A DNA stretch of 64,000 nucleotides from Silicimonas sp. (GTDB taxonomy: Bacteria > Pseudomonadota > Alphaproteobacteria > Rhodobacterales > Rhodobacteraceae), in assembly GCA_025800205.1 (NCBI GenBank), contig JAOXSD010000113.1:35373-99372 (forward strand), in the 5' to 3' direction. Every line of letters begins with the position of its first letter. The stretch's first letter is position 1. Both the position numbers and the translations under genes were made by a program. This document shows positions 18,675 through 27,520 of this stretch, piece by piece. The notes beneath the pieces are model-generated. The model saw only the letters and a list, made by a program, of their open reading frames with translations. It did no database searches and was not told where the DNA came from.

Positions 18675-20852
18675 TCACGCCCAGGCGACGCCGTTTTCAT
18701 CCATCGGCAATGCGCCGACCCGCAGATCGCTTTGCGCCGCAATGGCATTGGCCAGCGCGGGGGCAGCGGGCGGCGTGCCCGGCTCACCGACCCCCGAGGG
18801 CGGCGCGGCCGAGGGCACAATATGGACGTCGATATTGGCAATATCGCCTATCCGCAGCGGTTCGTAATCGGGGAAATTGTACTGATCGACCGCCCCACCC
18901 GTCAGGGTGATCCGGTCGCGCATCACATGGCCAATGCCATAGCCGATGCCGCCTTCCATCTGGGCCACCACCACATCGGGGTTGACCGCGATGCCGCAAT
19001 CGACGGCACAGGTCACGTTCTCGATACGGATACCGTCTTCGGCACTCCCCGAAATCTCGACCACCTCGGCCACATAGGAGCCGAAGGATTTGTGCACCGC
19101 GATCCCCTTGGAATGCCCGGCGGGCGCACGGCCCCAACCGCCCTTTTCAGCGGCAAGTTTCAGCACGCCGGCCATGCGCTTCTGGTCGTCGCCCTCGCCT
19201 GTGAGATAGGCCAGACGGAAATCGACCGGATCACGCCCCGCCGCCTGGGCGGCCATGTCCATCATCACCTCCATCACATAGGCGGTATGAGTATGGCCGA
19301 CCGAGCGCCACCAGAGCGTGCTCGTGGCCTTTTCCGTGTCGGTGAGACCAAAGGCGCCATTGGGGATCTGGTAAGGGGAATCCGATGTGCCCTCGACCGA
19401 AGAATGGTCGATCCCATCCTTGACCACCATGCTTTCAAACGCCGTGCCCTTCATGATCGACTGGCCCGCGATTTGATGCTCCCAGCCGACAATGTCGCCA
19501 TCCGCATTCAGCCCGACGCGCACCTTGTGCCCGAAGGCGGGACGATAGTAGCCCGAGCGCAGATCATCCTCGCGCGACCAGACAAGCTTCACCGGCCGGG
19601 TCCGGTCGGTCATGGCGAAGGCCAGGCCTGCCTCGACCTGATAATCCGCATCCGGCGTCGCCCGGCGCCCGAAAGAGCCGCCCGCAAGCATCGTCTTCAC
19701 CTGCACCTTTTCCATCGGCAATTCGAGGATCTGGCTCAGCGCCATATGGGGGCCGGTGGGCATCTGGGCGCCGTCGTGCAGGATGATCCCGCCATCGGCC
19801 AGAGGCTCGATCGTGCAGTTCAGCGGCTCCATCGGCGCATGCGCCAGAAGCGGGAAGTAGAAGGTCTGTTCCACCACCCTGTCGGCGGCCGCGATGGCGG
19901 CGCGGGTGGCGGCGACATCGGCCTTGTTGATGTTGTAGGTCGGCTCGGCTTCAAGGGCCGCGCGGATCTCCGCCTCGATCTCGTCCGAACTGCGGGTCTC
20001 TGCCGCCGAAGTGTCCCAGGTGACCTCAAGCGCCTCGCGGGCCTGCATCGCGGCCCAGGTCGTTTCGGCATAGACCGCAACCCCGGCCTTGTTGGGCAGC
20101 AGGGCAGCGTTCAGGAAACCCTTCACCTCGCGCGCCGCTGCATCGTCAAAGCCGGTGGCCAACGCGCCGCGCTGTTCGGGGCGGGCGATCATCGCGACCA
20201 TCTGGTTCGGCAGGTGCAGATCCATGGCGAATTGCGCAGACCCATTGGTCTTGGCGGGGCTGTCGAGACGGCGCACGGCGGCATTGCCGATCAGCCGGAA
20301 CTCGGAGGGGTCTTTCAGACGCGGGTTCTCCGGCGCGGACCGCTCGGCAGCGGCGGCGACGAAATCGCCCAAGGGCGCCGATTGACCAGCCCCCGAGATC
20401 ACGCCCTCCTCCAGCACCAATTCGCGCGCATCAACACCCCAGCTTTGGGCCGCAGCCTCAAGCAGCATCTCGCGCGCCGCCGCGCCTGCCTGCCGGTATT
20501 GCATGAAGGAATTGGCCATGGCGGTGGAGCCGCCGGTGCCCTGGAACGGACCGAAGAACAGGTTGTTGTAGACCTGCGGGTTCGAGGGCGCGAATTCGAA
20601 GGTGATCTGGTCCATGCGCAGGCCCAGCTCTTCGGCGACCAGGGTCGACAGGCCGGTGGCCGGGCCCTGCCCCTTTTCGAAATGTTTGACGATGGCGGTG
20701 ACCGAGCCATCGGCGCCGATCTTGACGAAAGGGTTGAGCTGGGCGCCGGACCCAGCCGCCAGCGCGCCTTTCGGCGTCACCCCGACCATCAGCACCGCAC
20801 CGGTGGCAGCGGCCCCTTTGAGGAACCCGCGACGAGAGGTTGTAATGCTCAT
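18675..20852 (-). CDS. Molybdenum hydroxylase large subunit, isoquinoline 1-oxidoreductase beta type, Tat-exported
   Basis: The 725-residue subunit binds the Mo-cytosine-dinucleotide cofactor and should hydroxylate a carbon next to a ring nitrogen or oxidise an aldehyde. It starts at 20852 with a Tat signal (SRRGFLKGAAATG), so it is folded with its cofactor before export. Family segments are MEFxFPLLAHAPMEPLNC-like FPLLAHAPMEPLNCTIEP, LAGGSFGRRATPDADYQ, and GVGEPGTPPAAPALANAI near the end, which holds the catalytic Glu. The 2Fe-2S partner lies two bases upstream. Substrate is unknown; related enzymes act on isoquinoline or aldehydes. A cytochrome c electron carrier, common in this class, is not next to it. 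Confidence 0.88.
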   Translation of the reverse strand: MSITTSRRGFLKGAAATGAVLMVGVTPKGALAAGSGAQLNPFVKIGADGSVTAIVKHFEKGQGPATGLSTLVAEELGLRMDQITFEFAPSNPQVYNNLFFGPFQGTGGSTAMANSFMQYRQAGAAAREMLLEAAAQSWGVDARELVLEEGVISGAGQSAPLGDFVAAAAERSAPENPRLKDPSEFRLIGNAAVRRLDSPAKTNGSAQFAMDLHLPNQMVAMIARPEQRGALATGFDDAAAREVKGFLNAALLPNKAGVAVYAETTWAAMQAREALEVTWDTSAAETRSSDEIEAEIRAALEAEPTYNINKADVAATRAAIAAADRVVEQTFYFPLLAHAPMEPLNCTIEPLADGGIILHDGAQMPTGPHMALSQILELPMEKVQVKTMLAGGSFGRRATPDADYQVEAGLAFAMTDRTRPVKLVWSREDDLRSGYYRPAFGHKVRVGLNADGDIVGWEHQIAGQSIMKGTAFESMVVKDGIDHSSVEGTSDSPYQIPNGAFGLTDTEKATSTLWWRSVGHTHTAYVMEVMMDMAAQAAGRDPVDFRLAYLTGEGDDQKRMAGVLKLAAEKGGWGRAPAGHSKGIAVHKSFGSYVAEVVEISGSAEDGIRIENVTCAVDCGIAVNPDVVVAQMEGGIGYGIGHVMRDRITLTGGAVDQYNFPDYEPLRIGDIANIDVHIVPSAAPPSGVGEPGTPPAAPALANAIAAQSDLRVGALPMDENGVAWA

Positions 20853-20854
20853 GA

Positions 20855-21319
20855 TCAGGCCTCCAGAATTTCGGCCGCGCGCTGGATGCCGGCGCGGATG
20901 CGTTGATAGGTGGCACAGCGACAGGCGTTGCCGTACATGTAATCGTCGATCTCGGCCGGGTTCGGCTTCGGGTTCTCGCTCAGAAGCCCCACCGCCGACA
21001 TGATCTGGCCGGACTGGCAATAGCCGCATTGCACCACGTCAAGCTCGACCCAGGCCTGCTGCACCGCCGCGCCGATCCGGCTGTCGGCCATCGCCTCGAT
21101 CGTGGTGATCTCGGACCCTTCGACGTCTTCGATATAGGTCTGACAGGACCGCACCGGTTCCCCATCCATATGCACCGTGCACGCCCCGCAGGAGGCAACG
21201 CCGCAGCCGAACTTGGTGCCGGTCATCTTCAGCTCATCGCGGATGACCCACAAAAGCGGCGTGCCCGCTTCCGCGTCCACCTGATGTGTCTTGCCGTTCA
21301 ATTTCAAGGAAAATGCCAT
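20855..21319 (-). CDS. 2Fe-2S subunit of the IorAB-type molybdenum hydroxylase
   Basis: The 154-residue protein holds two 2Fe-2S clusters that pass electrons from the Mo site. The plant-type cluster has FGCGVASCGACTVHM near residue 38-50. The second cluster has CGYCQSGQIM near 100 and CRCATYQRIRAGI near 135. It is the alpha partner of the large subunit just downstream, with two bases between them. It has no Tat signal and should be carried across the membrane with the large subunit. Its start is set apart from the divergent SDR by 165 bases holding both promoters. Confidence 0.92.
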   Translation of the reverse strand: MAFSLKLNGKTHQVDAEAGTPLLWVIRDELKMTGTKFGCGVASCGACTVHMDGEPVRSCQTYIEDVEGSEITTIEAMADSRIGAAVQQAWVELDVVQCGYCQSGQIMSAVGLLSENPKPNPAEIDDYMYGNACRCATYQRIRAGIQRAAEILEA

Positions 21320-21484
21320 TTTTGAACTCCCTGGAGTGTGGATGGAAACCTAGGTCCGGCCGGGGCCGGATCAACCCTTGCCGTGAACCGGTGGCACAGA
21401 GAGGCCGACCGCCGCGCGGGCCTATTCAAACCAGTCGTTTCGCGCCATGATACACGAAAGAGCCGATGCGGGGGAGGAGATCGC

Positions 21485-22186
21485 ATGAAACAGGCTGTTG
21501 TCACCGGGGGCACCCGGGGGATCGGTGCGGGCATCGCCCGGGTGCTGGCCGAAGCGGGCTGGTCGGTGATCGCCGCCTCGGTGTCCGAGGCCGAGATGGA
21601 GGCCTTCGCCCCCCAGGACGGGATCACCCTGCATCTTCTCGACGTCACCGATCAGGCGTCGGTCGAGGGGCTTTTCGCCCCGCTCGACCGGCTGGACGCG
21701 CTGGTCAATTGCGCCGGCATCCTTGTGCGCGAGAAAGAATATGACATCGAGGTGTTTGCCCGCGTGCTGGAGGTCAATCTGACCGGCACCATGCGCTGCT
21801 GCCTTGCGGCCCATCCGCTGCTGGCCCGCGCGAACGGCGCCATCGTCAACACCGCGTCGATGCTCAGCACCTTCGGCGGCCCCCTGGTGCCGGCCTATTC
21901 CGCCTCCAAGGGGGGCGTGGCGCAATTGACCAAGGCGCTGGCCGGACGCTGGGCCGAAGACGGCATCCGGGTGAACGCGATCGCGCCGGGCTGGATCGAA
22001 ACCGAGATGACCCGGGGGTTGCGCGAAAACCCCGAGCGCACCCGGGGCATCCTTGGGCGCACACCGATGAACCGCTGGGGCAAACCCGAGGAGGTGGGCG
22101 CCCTGGTCGAATGGCTGTTGAGCGAGAGAGCAAGTTTCGTCACCGGATCGGTCTACCCGGTCGATGGCGGCTATCTGGCCATGTGA
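21485..22186 (+). CDS. Short-chain dehydrogenase/reductase
   Basis: The 233-residue classical SDR has the NAD(P) site TGGTRGIGAGIA, the NAG-like NCAG, and the catalytic triad Ser (MLSTFG region), Tyr and Lys in YSASKGG. It ends in the usual SVYPVDGGYLAM. It should oxidise or reduce a secondary alcohol. The ATG at 21485 follows GGGGGAGGAG, a strong ribosome site. It precedes the cupin gene by ten bases in one operon, divergent from the IorAB-like genes. The substrate is unknown. Confidence 0.9.
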   Translation: MKQAVVTGGTRGIGAGIARVLAEAGWSVIAASVSEAEMEAFAPQDGITLHLLDVTDQASVEGLFAPLDRLDALVNCAGILVREKEYDIEVFARVLEVNLTGTMRCCLAAHPLLARANGAIVNTASMLSTFGGPLVPAYSASKGGVAQLTKALAGRWAEDGIRVNAIAPGWIETEMTRGLRENPERTRGILGRTPMNRWGKPEEVGALVEWLLSERASFVTGSVYPVDGGYLAM

Positions 22187-22196
22187 GGAGAGGACC

Positions 22197-22715
22197 ATGA
22201 AAGACGAAGACACATCGAGAATGCCCTATCAGTTGCCTTTCCCCCGGGATGCGCAGGAGGAGATCGTCATTCCGAATGCGATGGGCGGGGATGACCGGCT
22301 CTGGGTGCCGCAGGCGGAAAACGTCTGGTTCCGCCCGCTCTGCCTGAACCGGTCCCAGGGCTATTGGATGAACCTGCTGAAGGTGAAAAAGGCCGGGGTT
22401 CTGTCGCGCCACCGCCATCCGCAGCCGGTCCATGGTTTCGTGCTCAAGGGCCGCTGGCATTATCTGGAACACGATTGGGTGGCCGAGGAAGGCGGCTATG
22501 TCTTCGAGCCGCCGGGCGAAACCCACACGCTGGTGGTGCCCGAGGATGTGGACGAGATGATCACCTATTTCCAGGTCAACGGCGTGATGTGCTACGTCGA
22601 TCCCTGGGGCAAGGTCACCGGCTACGAGGATGTCTTCACCAAGATCGACCTCTGCCGCAAACATTTTGCCGAGGTCGGTCTGGGCGAGGACTTCGTCGAA
22701 CAGTTCATTCGCTAG
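22197..22715 (+). CDS. Cupin dioxygenase, 2,4'-dihydroxyacetophenone dioxygenase-like
   Basis: The 172-residue protein is a single ChrR-type cupin. Metal ligands are likely in LSRHRHPQPVHGFVLKG and later GETHTLVVP. The overall frame, including FRPLCLNRSQGYWMNLLK, resembles 2,4'-dihydroxyacetophenone dioxygenase, an iron enzyme that cleaves a side-chain C-C bond to give a carboxylate and formate. Cupins of this group also act as sugar or ketone isomerases, so the reaction is not certain. The ATG at 22197 follows GAGGAGAGG and lies ten bases after the SDR stop; the two likely act on one substrate. Confidence 0.7.
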   Translation: MKDEDTSRMPYQLPFPRDAQEEIVIPNAMGGDDRLWVPQAENVWFRPLCLNRSQGYWMNLLKVKKAGVLSRHRHPQPVHGFVLKGRWHYLEHDWVAEEGGYVFEPPGETHTLVVPEDVDEMITYFQVNGVMCYVDPWGKVTGYEDVFTKIDLCRKHFAEVGLGEDFVEQFIR

Positions 22716-22740
22716 GGCGCGGACGGCGGGCGCCGGGCGA

Positions 22741-23472
22741 TCAATAGGTCGCCCGTCCCCCCGACAGATCCATCGCCGATCCGGTGGTGAAGGAATTCTC
22801 CGGCGAGACCAGCCAGACGATCATCTTTGCCGCCTCTTCGACCTCCAGAAAGCGCCCGCGCGGGATTTTCGACAGCATGTAGTCGATATGCTCCTGGCTC
22901 ATCTGGTCGAAAATCCGCGTCCGCGCCGCCGCCGGGGTCACGCAATTGACCGCGATGTCATGGCCCGCCAGTTCCTTGCCCAGCGATTTGGTCAGCCCGA
23001 TCACCGCCGCTTTCGAGGCCGAATAGGCCGAGGCATTGGGGTTGCCCTCCTTGCCCGCCACCGAGGCGACATTGAGGATGCGGCCATAATTCTGCGCCAC
23101 CATGCCGGGCACCACCACGCGGTTGACGTAGAAGGTGCCGTTGAGATTGACGTCCACCACCTTGTGCCAGGCGTCGATGTCATACTCTGCCAGCGGCGCA
23201 TTGGGCCCGGCGATGCCTGCGGAATTGACCAGGATCGACGGCGTGCCCAACGCGTCGCAGGTGGTCCGATAGGCCGCCTCCACCGCCGCCAGATCGGTGA
23301 TGTCGCAGGGCACCGCAAGACCGCCCAGCCCGGCCATGGCGCTGTCATTGAGACTGTCCATGTCCCAGGACGCAATCCGCACGCCCCTGGCCGCCAGCGC
23401 CTCCGCCACCGCAAAGCCGATGCCCTGCGCGCCGCCGGTGACCACCGCCACCTGTCCTGCCATCTCGGTCAT
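22741..23472 (-). CDS. Short-chain dehydrogenase/reductase at the end of the catabolic cluster
   Basis: The 243-residue classical SDR has TGGAQGIGFAVA, NSAGIAGP, the catalytic Ser in NVASVAG, YSASKAA, and ends LSGGRATY. It resembles 3-oxoacyl-ACP-reductase-like and sugar-acid dehydrogenases; an Asp after the second strand (ASWDMDSL) points to NAD rather than NADP. It overlaps the upstream membrane-protein gene by four bases (ATGA) and ends the long minus-strand cluster, facing the cupin gene. The role would be oxidation of a hydroxylated intermediate. Substrate unknown. Confidence 0.9.
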   Translation of the reverse strand: MTEMAGQVAVVTGGAQGIGFAVAEALAARGVRIASWDMDSLNDSAMAGLGGLAVPCDITDLAAVEAAYRTTCDALGTPSILVNSAGIAGPNAPLAEYDIDAWHKVVDVNLNGTFYVNRVVVPGMVAQNYGRILNVASVAGKEGNPNASAYSASKAAVIGLTKSLGKELAGHDIAVNCVTPAAARTRIFDQMSQEHIDYMLSKIPRGRFLEVEEAAKMIVWLVSPENSFTTGSAMDLSGGRATY

Positions 23473-23942
23473 TCCTCGCCTCCCCGCGCCTTGAATATCC
23501 CCACCAGCCTATGCCGGAAGGTGAGCCCGCCGAAAAGGGTCAGCGAAAGGGCGAGAAGCGTCAGCGCCATTTGCCAGTTGGCCTCCCCCGCGCTCAGCCC
23601 CGACAGAAGAAACAGCAGCACCGCGCTGACCGCGAACAGGAGCGGCCGCACCGCCCGTTCGTCGCTGTCCTCGAACATCAGGAACGCCAGTTCGAACCCG
23701 GCGGCCAGCGCCAGCGTGTAGGACATGATCTCAAGCGTGTCGGCGCAACGGATCCCGTTGCCGAGGCTCACCGCATCGGCAACGCATTGATGATCGGTCA
23801 GCACCAGCATGTAGACCTTGAGGATCAGCGTGATCGCCAGCCCGAGCCCGAGGATCATCTGGCAGATCGTGCGAATGATCCGCGCCGGGCGCAGCACCTG
23901 CGCGGCATAGCGGGCGGCGTCGTTCTGGGGTTCCATGCTCAT
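23469..23942 (-). CDS. Small four-helix membrane protein of unknown function
   Basis: The 157-residue product has a short charged N terminus and four predicted membrane helices, the first near MILGLGLAITLILKVYMLV. A loop with two Cys residues (HQCVADAV and IRCADTLE) follows, which could form a disulfide on one face. The remaining helices are near YTLALAAGFELAFLMF, PLLFAVSAVLLFLL and ALTLLALSLTLFGG. I do not recognise the family. It overlaps both neighbours by ATGA junctions, so it is made with the SMP-30/isochorismatase fusion and the SDR. The start at 23942 is set by that overlap. Confidence 0.72.
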   Translation of the reverse strand: MSMEPQNDAARYAAQVLRPARIIRTICQMILGLGLAITLILKVYMLVLTDHQCVADAVSLGNGIRCADTLEIMSYTLALAAGFELAFLMFEDSDERAVRPLLFAVSAVLLFLLSGLSAGEANWQMALTLLALSLTLFGGLTFRHRLVGIFKARGGEE

Positions 23943-25504
23943 CGCCGCCCTCCCGGCAATGCCGCCAGCACCGTGTCCACATCGGTCACCGTGGCGACGT
24001 TCTGCATCGCATAATTGACCGAGGCGTTGTGCCAATCGGCATTCATCGTGGAACAGGCATTTTCCGGCAGGATCACCCGGAACCCCTTGTCGGCCGCCGT
24101 GCGCGCGGTGTGTTCGACCGACATATTGGTCCAGGCGCCGGTGTTGAGGATCGTGTCGATGCCGCCATGGCGCAGATAGCTTTCCAGACGGCTGGTCTCA
24201 AACGGGCTCATCGACATCTTTTCCACCACCAGATCGCCCGGCCGCGGCTCCAGCCCCGGCACCGGGGCCGCCCCATGGGTGCCGCGCACCATGGCATTGG
24301 CCGCGACCAGCCCGTCATAAAGGGCGGCGTGGCGGATGACATTGGGGTGGCCCGGCTCGCAGACAAACCAGACATGGATCACCTGCCCGCCCGCGCGCCG
24401 CAGCGCATCGGCCAGCCGCTGGCAATTGGCGATCACGTTCTGCTCGCGCGCATGGGCCGGCGATCCGCTTTCGGCAAAGGCGCCGCCTTCCATGATCACG
24501 TCATTCTGCATGTCCTGAATGATCATCGCCGTGCGCGCCGGGTCGATCTCGAACGCCGGGGCCGCGGCCGTTGCGGCGCGTTTGTCCGCCCCCATGAAGG
24601 GCTCGCGCCGCGCGCTGGTCTTCATGTCCACCGCATAGACCGAAGTGGAGGCGCAGATATAAAGCGTGGTCCAGTCCGGCCCGCCCCAATGAAGGTTCGC
24701 CGCCAGTTCCGGAATGGCCATCTCGCCCAGCTTCAGCCCATGAAAATCATAGACCCAGATCCCCCCCGGCCCGGTGACATAGACATTGCCTTCATGGTCG
24801 CATTTCATCCCATCGGGCACGCCCGCCCGCCCCGGCTCGACAATGCCGCTGGCAAAGACCCGCGCGTTGGTCAGCCGCCCGTCGGCGCCGATGTCGAACA
24901 TGCGGATATTGGCCTGATCGGTGTCGTTGACCCAGAGAAACTGCTCGCAGGGGCTGAGGCAAAGCCCGTTGGGCTGGGTGAACATGTAGCGGTCCGAGAC
25001 CAGCTCCGGCGCGTCTCCGGGCCGGTGACCGGGGGGCAGGCGGTAGACGCCCTGAAACCCCATCTCGGTCTCGCGCTCCACCCCGAAGCCGGGCATTCGC
25101 CCATAGGTCGGGTCGGTGAAATAGATCGCGCCATCGGACCGCATGATGATGTCATTGGGGGAGTTCAGCTCACGCCCTTCGAAATGCGAGGCCAGCACCT
25201 CGCGGGCGCCCGAAGGGCTGATGCGAACGACCGAGGAGGTCGCATGTTCGCAGACGATCAGGTTCAGATCCCCGTCATAGGTCAGCCCGTTGCCCTTGTT
25301 CGAGGGCCGCGCCACCTCTTCCACTCCGCGCGCCGGAGACCAGCGCCGCCGCACATCGCCGGGCATGTCGGAGAACAGCAGGCTCTGGTCGACCGGGTGC
25401 CAGAGCGGGCCTTCGGTGAAATCGAACCCGGTTCCGATCTGACGCACCGGGGCGGCGGGCGCGATCAGATCCTCGAACCGGGGGTCGCTGACGATATGGG
25501 GCAT
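23939..25504 (-). CDS. Fusion of SMP-30/gluconolactonase domain and isochorismatase-fold domain
   Basis: The 521-residue protein has two enzyme domains. Residues 1-about 300 are an SMP-30/gluconolactonase beta-propeller with the metal residues in FTEGPLWHP, LNSPNDII and FTDPTYG, expected to open a lactone. Residues about 316-521 have the isochorismatase (cysteine hydrolase) fold. Asp331 (MIIQDMQND) and Lys429 (VVEKMSMSPFETS) match two of the three catalytic residues. The third, normally Cys in a TNVCVE segment, is Ser462 in TNMSVEHTARTA (codon TCG). The domain may use Ser, act on vinyl ethers as EntB-type enzymes do without Cys, or be inactive. It lies 13 bases after the metallo-beta-lactamase gene. 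Confidence 0.88.
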   Translation of the reverse strand: MPHIVSDPRFEDLIAPAAPVRQIGTGFDFTEGPLWHPVDQSLLFSDMPGDVRRRWSPARGVEEVARPSNKGNGLTYDGDLNLIVCEHATSSVVRISPSGAREVLASHFEGRELNSPNDIIMRSDGAIYFTDPTYGRMPGFGVERETEMGFQGVYRLPPGHRPGDAPELVSDRYMFTQPNGLCLSPCEQFLWVNDTDQANIRMFDIGADGRLTNARVFASGIVEPGRAGVPDGMKCDHEGNVYVTGPGGIWVYDFHGLKLGEMAIPELAANLHWGGPDWTTLYICASTSVYAVDMKTSARREPFMGADKRAATAAAPAFEIDPARTAMIIQDMQNDVIMEGGAFAESGSPAHAREQNVIANCQRLADALRRAGGQVIHVWFVCEPGHPNVIRHAALYDGLVAANAMVRGTHGAAPVPGLEPRPGDLVVEKMSMSPFETSRLESYLRHGGIDTILNTGAWTNMSVEHTARTAADKGFRVILPENACSTMNADWHNASVNYAMQNVATVTDVDTVLAALPGGRR

Positions 25505-25517
25505 GGGCGCGTGTCCT

Positions 25518-26366
25518 TCAGGCCGGGAACCAGTTGCGGGCAGGCAGGCTTTCCACCACCGGCCCCGGGCAGGTCATGCCGAGCCGTCCCACCACCTGGC
25601 CATGTTCGATCACCGCCCCCCGGTCATGGACCGGGAGCAGATAGCGGTAATTGTTCAGCAGTTTCTTGATCTGCGCCTTCTCGTCGCGTTTCGATCCGGC
25701 ATGGTTCCCGGTGACCTGCGGCTCCATGTAATTGTTGACCCGCACATGGTTCACCACCTGATCGTTGAAATCATAGATCACGTCACCACAGATGCAGGCC
25801 AGCCCGTCGGCGGTTTCGACGATCACATTCATCGACCCTTCGGTATGCGCCCCCGCCGGTTCGCACCACACGCCCGGGATGATCTCCTCGGCGCCCGAGA
25901 TTTCCAGATCGAGAAAGCGGATCGCTTCGGGCTCATAGATCCGGTCCACCAGATGTTTGACATCCGGCTTCGGGTATTGCGGATACATGATGCCCGAGAC
26001 CGAGAATTCCATTTCGCGGCGGTTCAGCACCACAGTTGTGTTCATCGGGAAATCATCGTCATTGCCCGCATGGTCGATATGCAGATGGGTGTGCAGGATA
26101 TAGCGGATGTCGCCCGGGCGCAGACCGTGTTTCGCCAATTGCTGTTCGATCTGGTTCTCGTGGTAGCAATGGCCGCGCATCCCCAGCGTTTCCATGATCG
26201 CATTGTCGCGGTAACCGGTGTCGACCAGGATCGGATAGGCGCCACCAAGGATCAGGAACCCATAGGTCGGCACCCGTCGTGTGCGGCCGCAGTCATGGCC
26301 GAGCACCAGAAAGCTGCCCTCCAGTTCGATATCGCCGAGATCGAGTACATGTATCGTGAGGGCCAT
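25518..26366 (-). CDS. Metallo-beta-lactamase-fold lactonase (AHL-lactonase family)
   Basis: The 282-residue protein carries the zinc motif HTHLHIDHAG (about 93-102), a His near 175 in AGAHTEGS and the bridging Asp in CICGDVIYD. It falls in the N-acyl-homoserine-lactonase-like group. In this context it more likely hydrolyses a lactone or cyclic ester made by the pathway than a quorum signal. It lies 11 bases downstream of the VWA gene and 13 upstream of the SMP-30 fusion, so two lactonase-type domains are made together. Cytoplasmic; no signal peptide. Confidence 0.85.
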   Translation of the reverse strand: MALTIHVLDLGDIELEGSFLVLGHDCGRTRRVPTYGFLILGGAYPILVDTGYRDNAIMETLGMRGHCYHENQIEQQLAKHGLRPGDIRYILHTHLHIDHAGNDDDFPMNTTVVLNRREMEFSVSGIMYPQYPKPDVKHLVDRIYEPEAIRFLDLEISGAEEIIPGVWCEPAGAHTEGSMNVIVETADGLACICGDVIYDFNDQVVNHVRVNNYMEPQVTGNHAGSKRDEKAQIKKLLNNYRYLLPVHDRGAVIEHGQVVGRLGMTCPGPVVESLPARNWFPA

Positions 26367-26377
26367 CTGTGTCTCCC

Positions 26378-27520
26378 TTAAGTCAAAGCGGTCGGACCGC
26401 GCTGCGGCCTTGGTTGCGTCATTGTTTGTCGGGCGGTGAGGCTCAGCACATGGCGCGCCACCGCCTGCGTGCTGGCCCCGTCGCCCAGGTGATCAAGAAG
26501 CGGCAGCACCGCGCTGATCCCCCCGGTGGCGGGCGTGTAATCCGGATCGGCGGCCAAGGGCGTCAGCCAGTCGAGCCGCCAGGCCAGTCGGGAGAGACGC
26601 GCCACCGCCTCCACCATCGCGCCGCTGTCGCCGCGCTCCAGCCCGTCGGACAGAACCAGAACGGCCGCACCACGCGCAAAGCCCGCGTAGCGCGGCACGG
26701 AAAGATAGGCGGCAAGCCCGTCACCCAGCCGCGTGCCGCCATCCACATCGGCGATCACCGACGCGAGCCGCTCCATCGCCTGGGCCCGGTTTCTGAGCCG
26801 CAGGGCCGGTGTCACCCGGGTCAGACGGGTGCCGAGCGTGAACACCTCCGCCCGCTCCGCCACCCGCATCAGCCCATGGGCGAACTGCAGCGCCGCTTCG
26901 GTGCGCGCCTTCATCGAGCCCGACACATCCACCAAAAGCACAATCTTGCGCTGCCGCTCCTTGCGGCGCCGCCGTGCGAGGGTGAAGACCTCGCCATCGC
27001 GCCGCGCCGCGTCGCGCAGCGTGCGCCGCATGTCCAAAAGCCGCCCGCGCGGATCGGATTGAAACCGGTAGGAGCGCCTGCGCGGCAGGCGGCTGCGCGC
27101 CTCGCGTTGAAACGCGGTCAGCGCATCCTCCCCCACGCCAAAGCCCCGGCGCGACAGGCGTTCCAGCGTTGCCGCCTCCTCCCCCGGCGGGCTTTCGGGG
27201 TCGATCTCCTCGCCGTCGGCCTCCGCCCCCGTGGGCTCATGGGCGGGCACCGGCTCTTCTTCGGTCTCCACCGCGCCGGTCGCGGTCAGCCCCAGGAAGA
27301 AAGCCCGGAACAGCGCGTCGAACTCCTCCTCCCGTTCCTTCGGGATCGCCATCATCGCTAGGCCCGCGCGGCGAATGTCACCCATGTCGCGGGGGCCGAG
27401 CAGGTCGATGGCCTGCAAAAAGCCGATGGTCTGATCGGGGGCCACGGCAAAGCCATGGGCGCGCAGGATCGTGGGAAATTCGACAAAGGGCCGGACGGTG
27501 CGGGGAAGCGCGTCGCTCAT
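26378..27520 (-). CDS. VWA-domain protein, CoxE-like
   Basis: The 380-residue protein has a C-terminal von Willebrand A domain with the metal site DVSGSMKAR and a conserved LGTRLTRVTPAL segment, plus an N-terminal helical half with an acidic middle (about 85-125). CoxE-type VWA proteins work with the MoxR-type CoxD ATPase to mature the molybdenum site of CO dehydrogenase and related hydroxylases. The start overlaps the MoxR stop by four bases. Its function for this hydroxylase is inferred from gene order: FAD, 2Fe-2S, Mo, MoxR, VWA, as in cox operons. Confidence 0.88.
   Translation of the reverse strand: MSDALPRTVRPFVEFPTILRAHGFAVAPDQTIGFLQAIDLLGPRDMGDIRRAGLAMMAIPKEREEEFDALFRAFFLGLTATGAVETEEEPVPAHEPTGAEADGEEIDPESPPGEEAATLERLSRRGFGVGEDALTAFQREARSRLPRRRSYRFQSDPRGRLLDMRRTLRDAARRDGEVFTLARRRRKERQRKIVLLVDVSGSMKARTEAALQFAHGLMRVAERAEVFTLGTRLTRVTPALRLRNRAQAMERLASVIADVDGGTRLGDGLAAYLSVPRYAGFARGAAVLVLSDGLERGDSGAMVEAVARLSRLAWRLDWLTPLAADPDYTPATGGISAVLPLLDHLGDGASTQAVARHVLSLTARQTMTQPRPQRGPTALT

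Noticed and set aside
18732-20906. Long plus-strand frame opposite the iorB-like gene
   Set aside because: No family features; the minus-strand frame has a Tat signal and the full molybdenum-binding motifs.
25518-26366. Calling the metallo-beta-lactamase gene a quorum-quenching enzyme
   Set aside because: The fold fits AHL lactonases, but it is translated within a catabolic operon beside other lactonase genes and no quorum-sensing genes are nearby.
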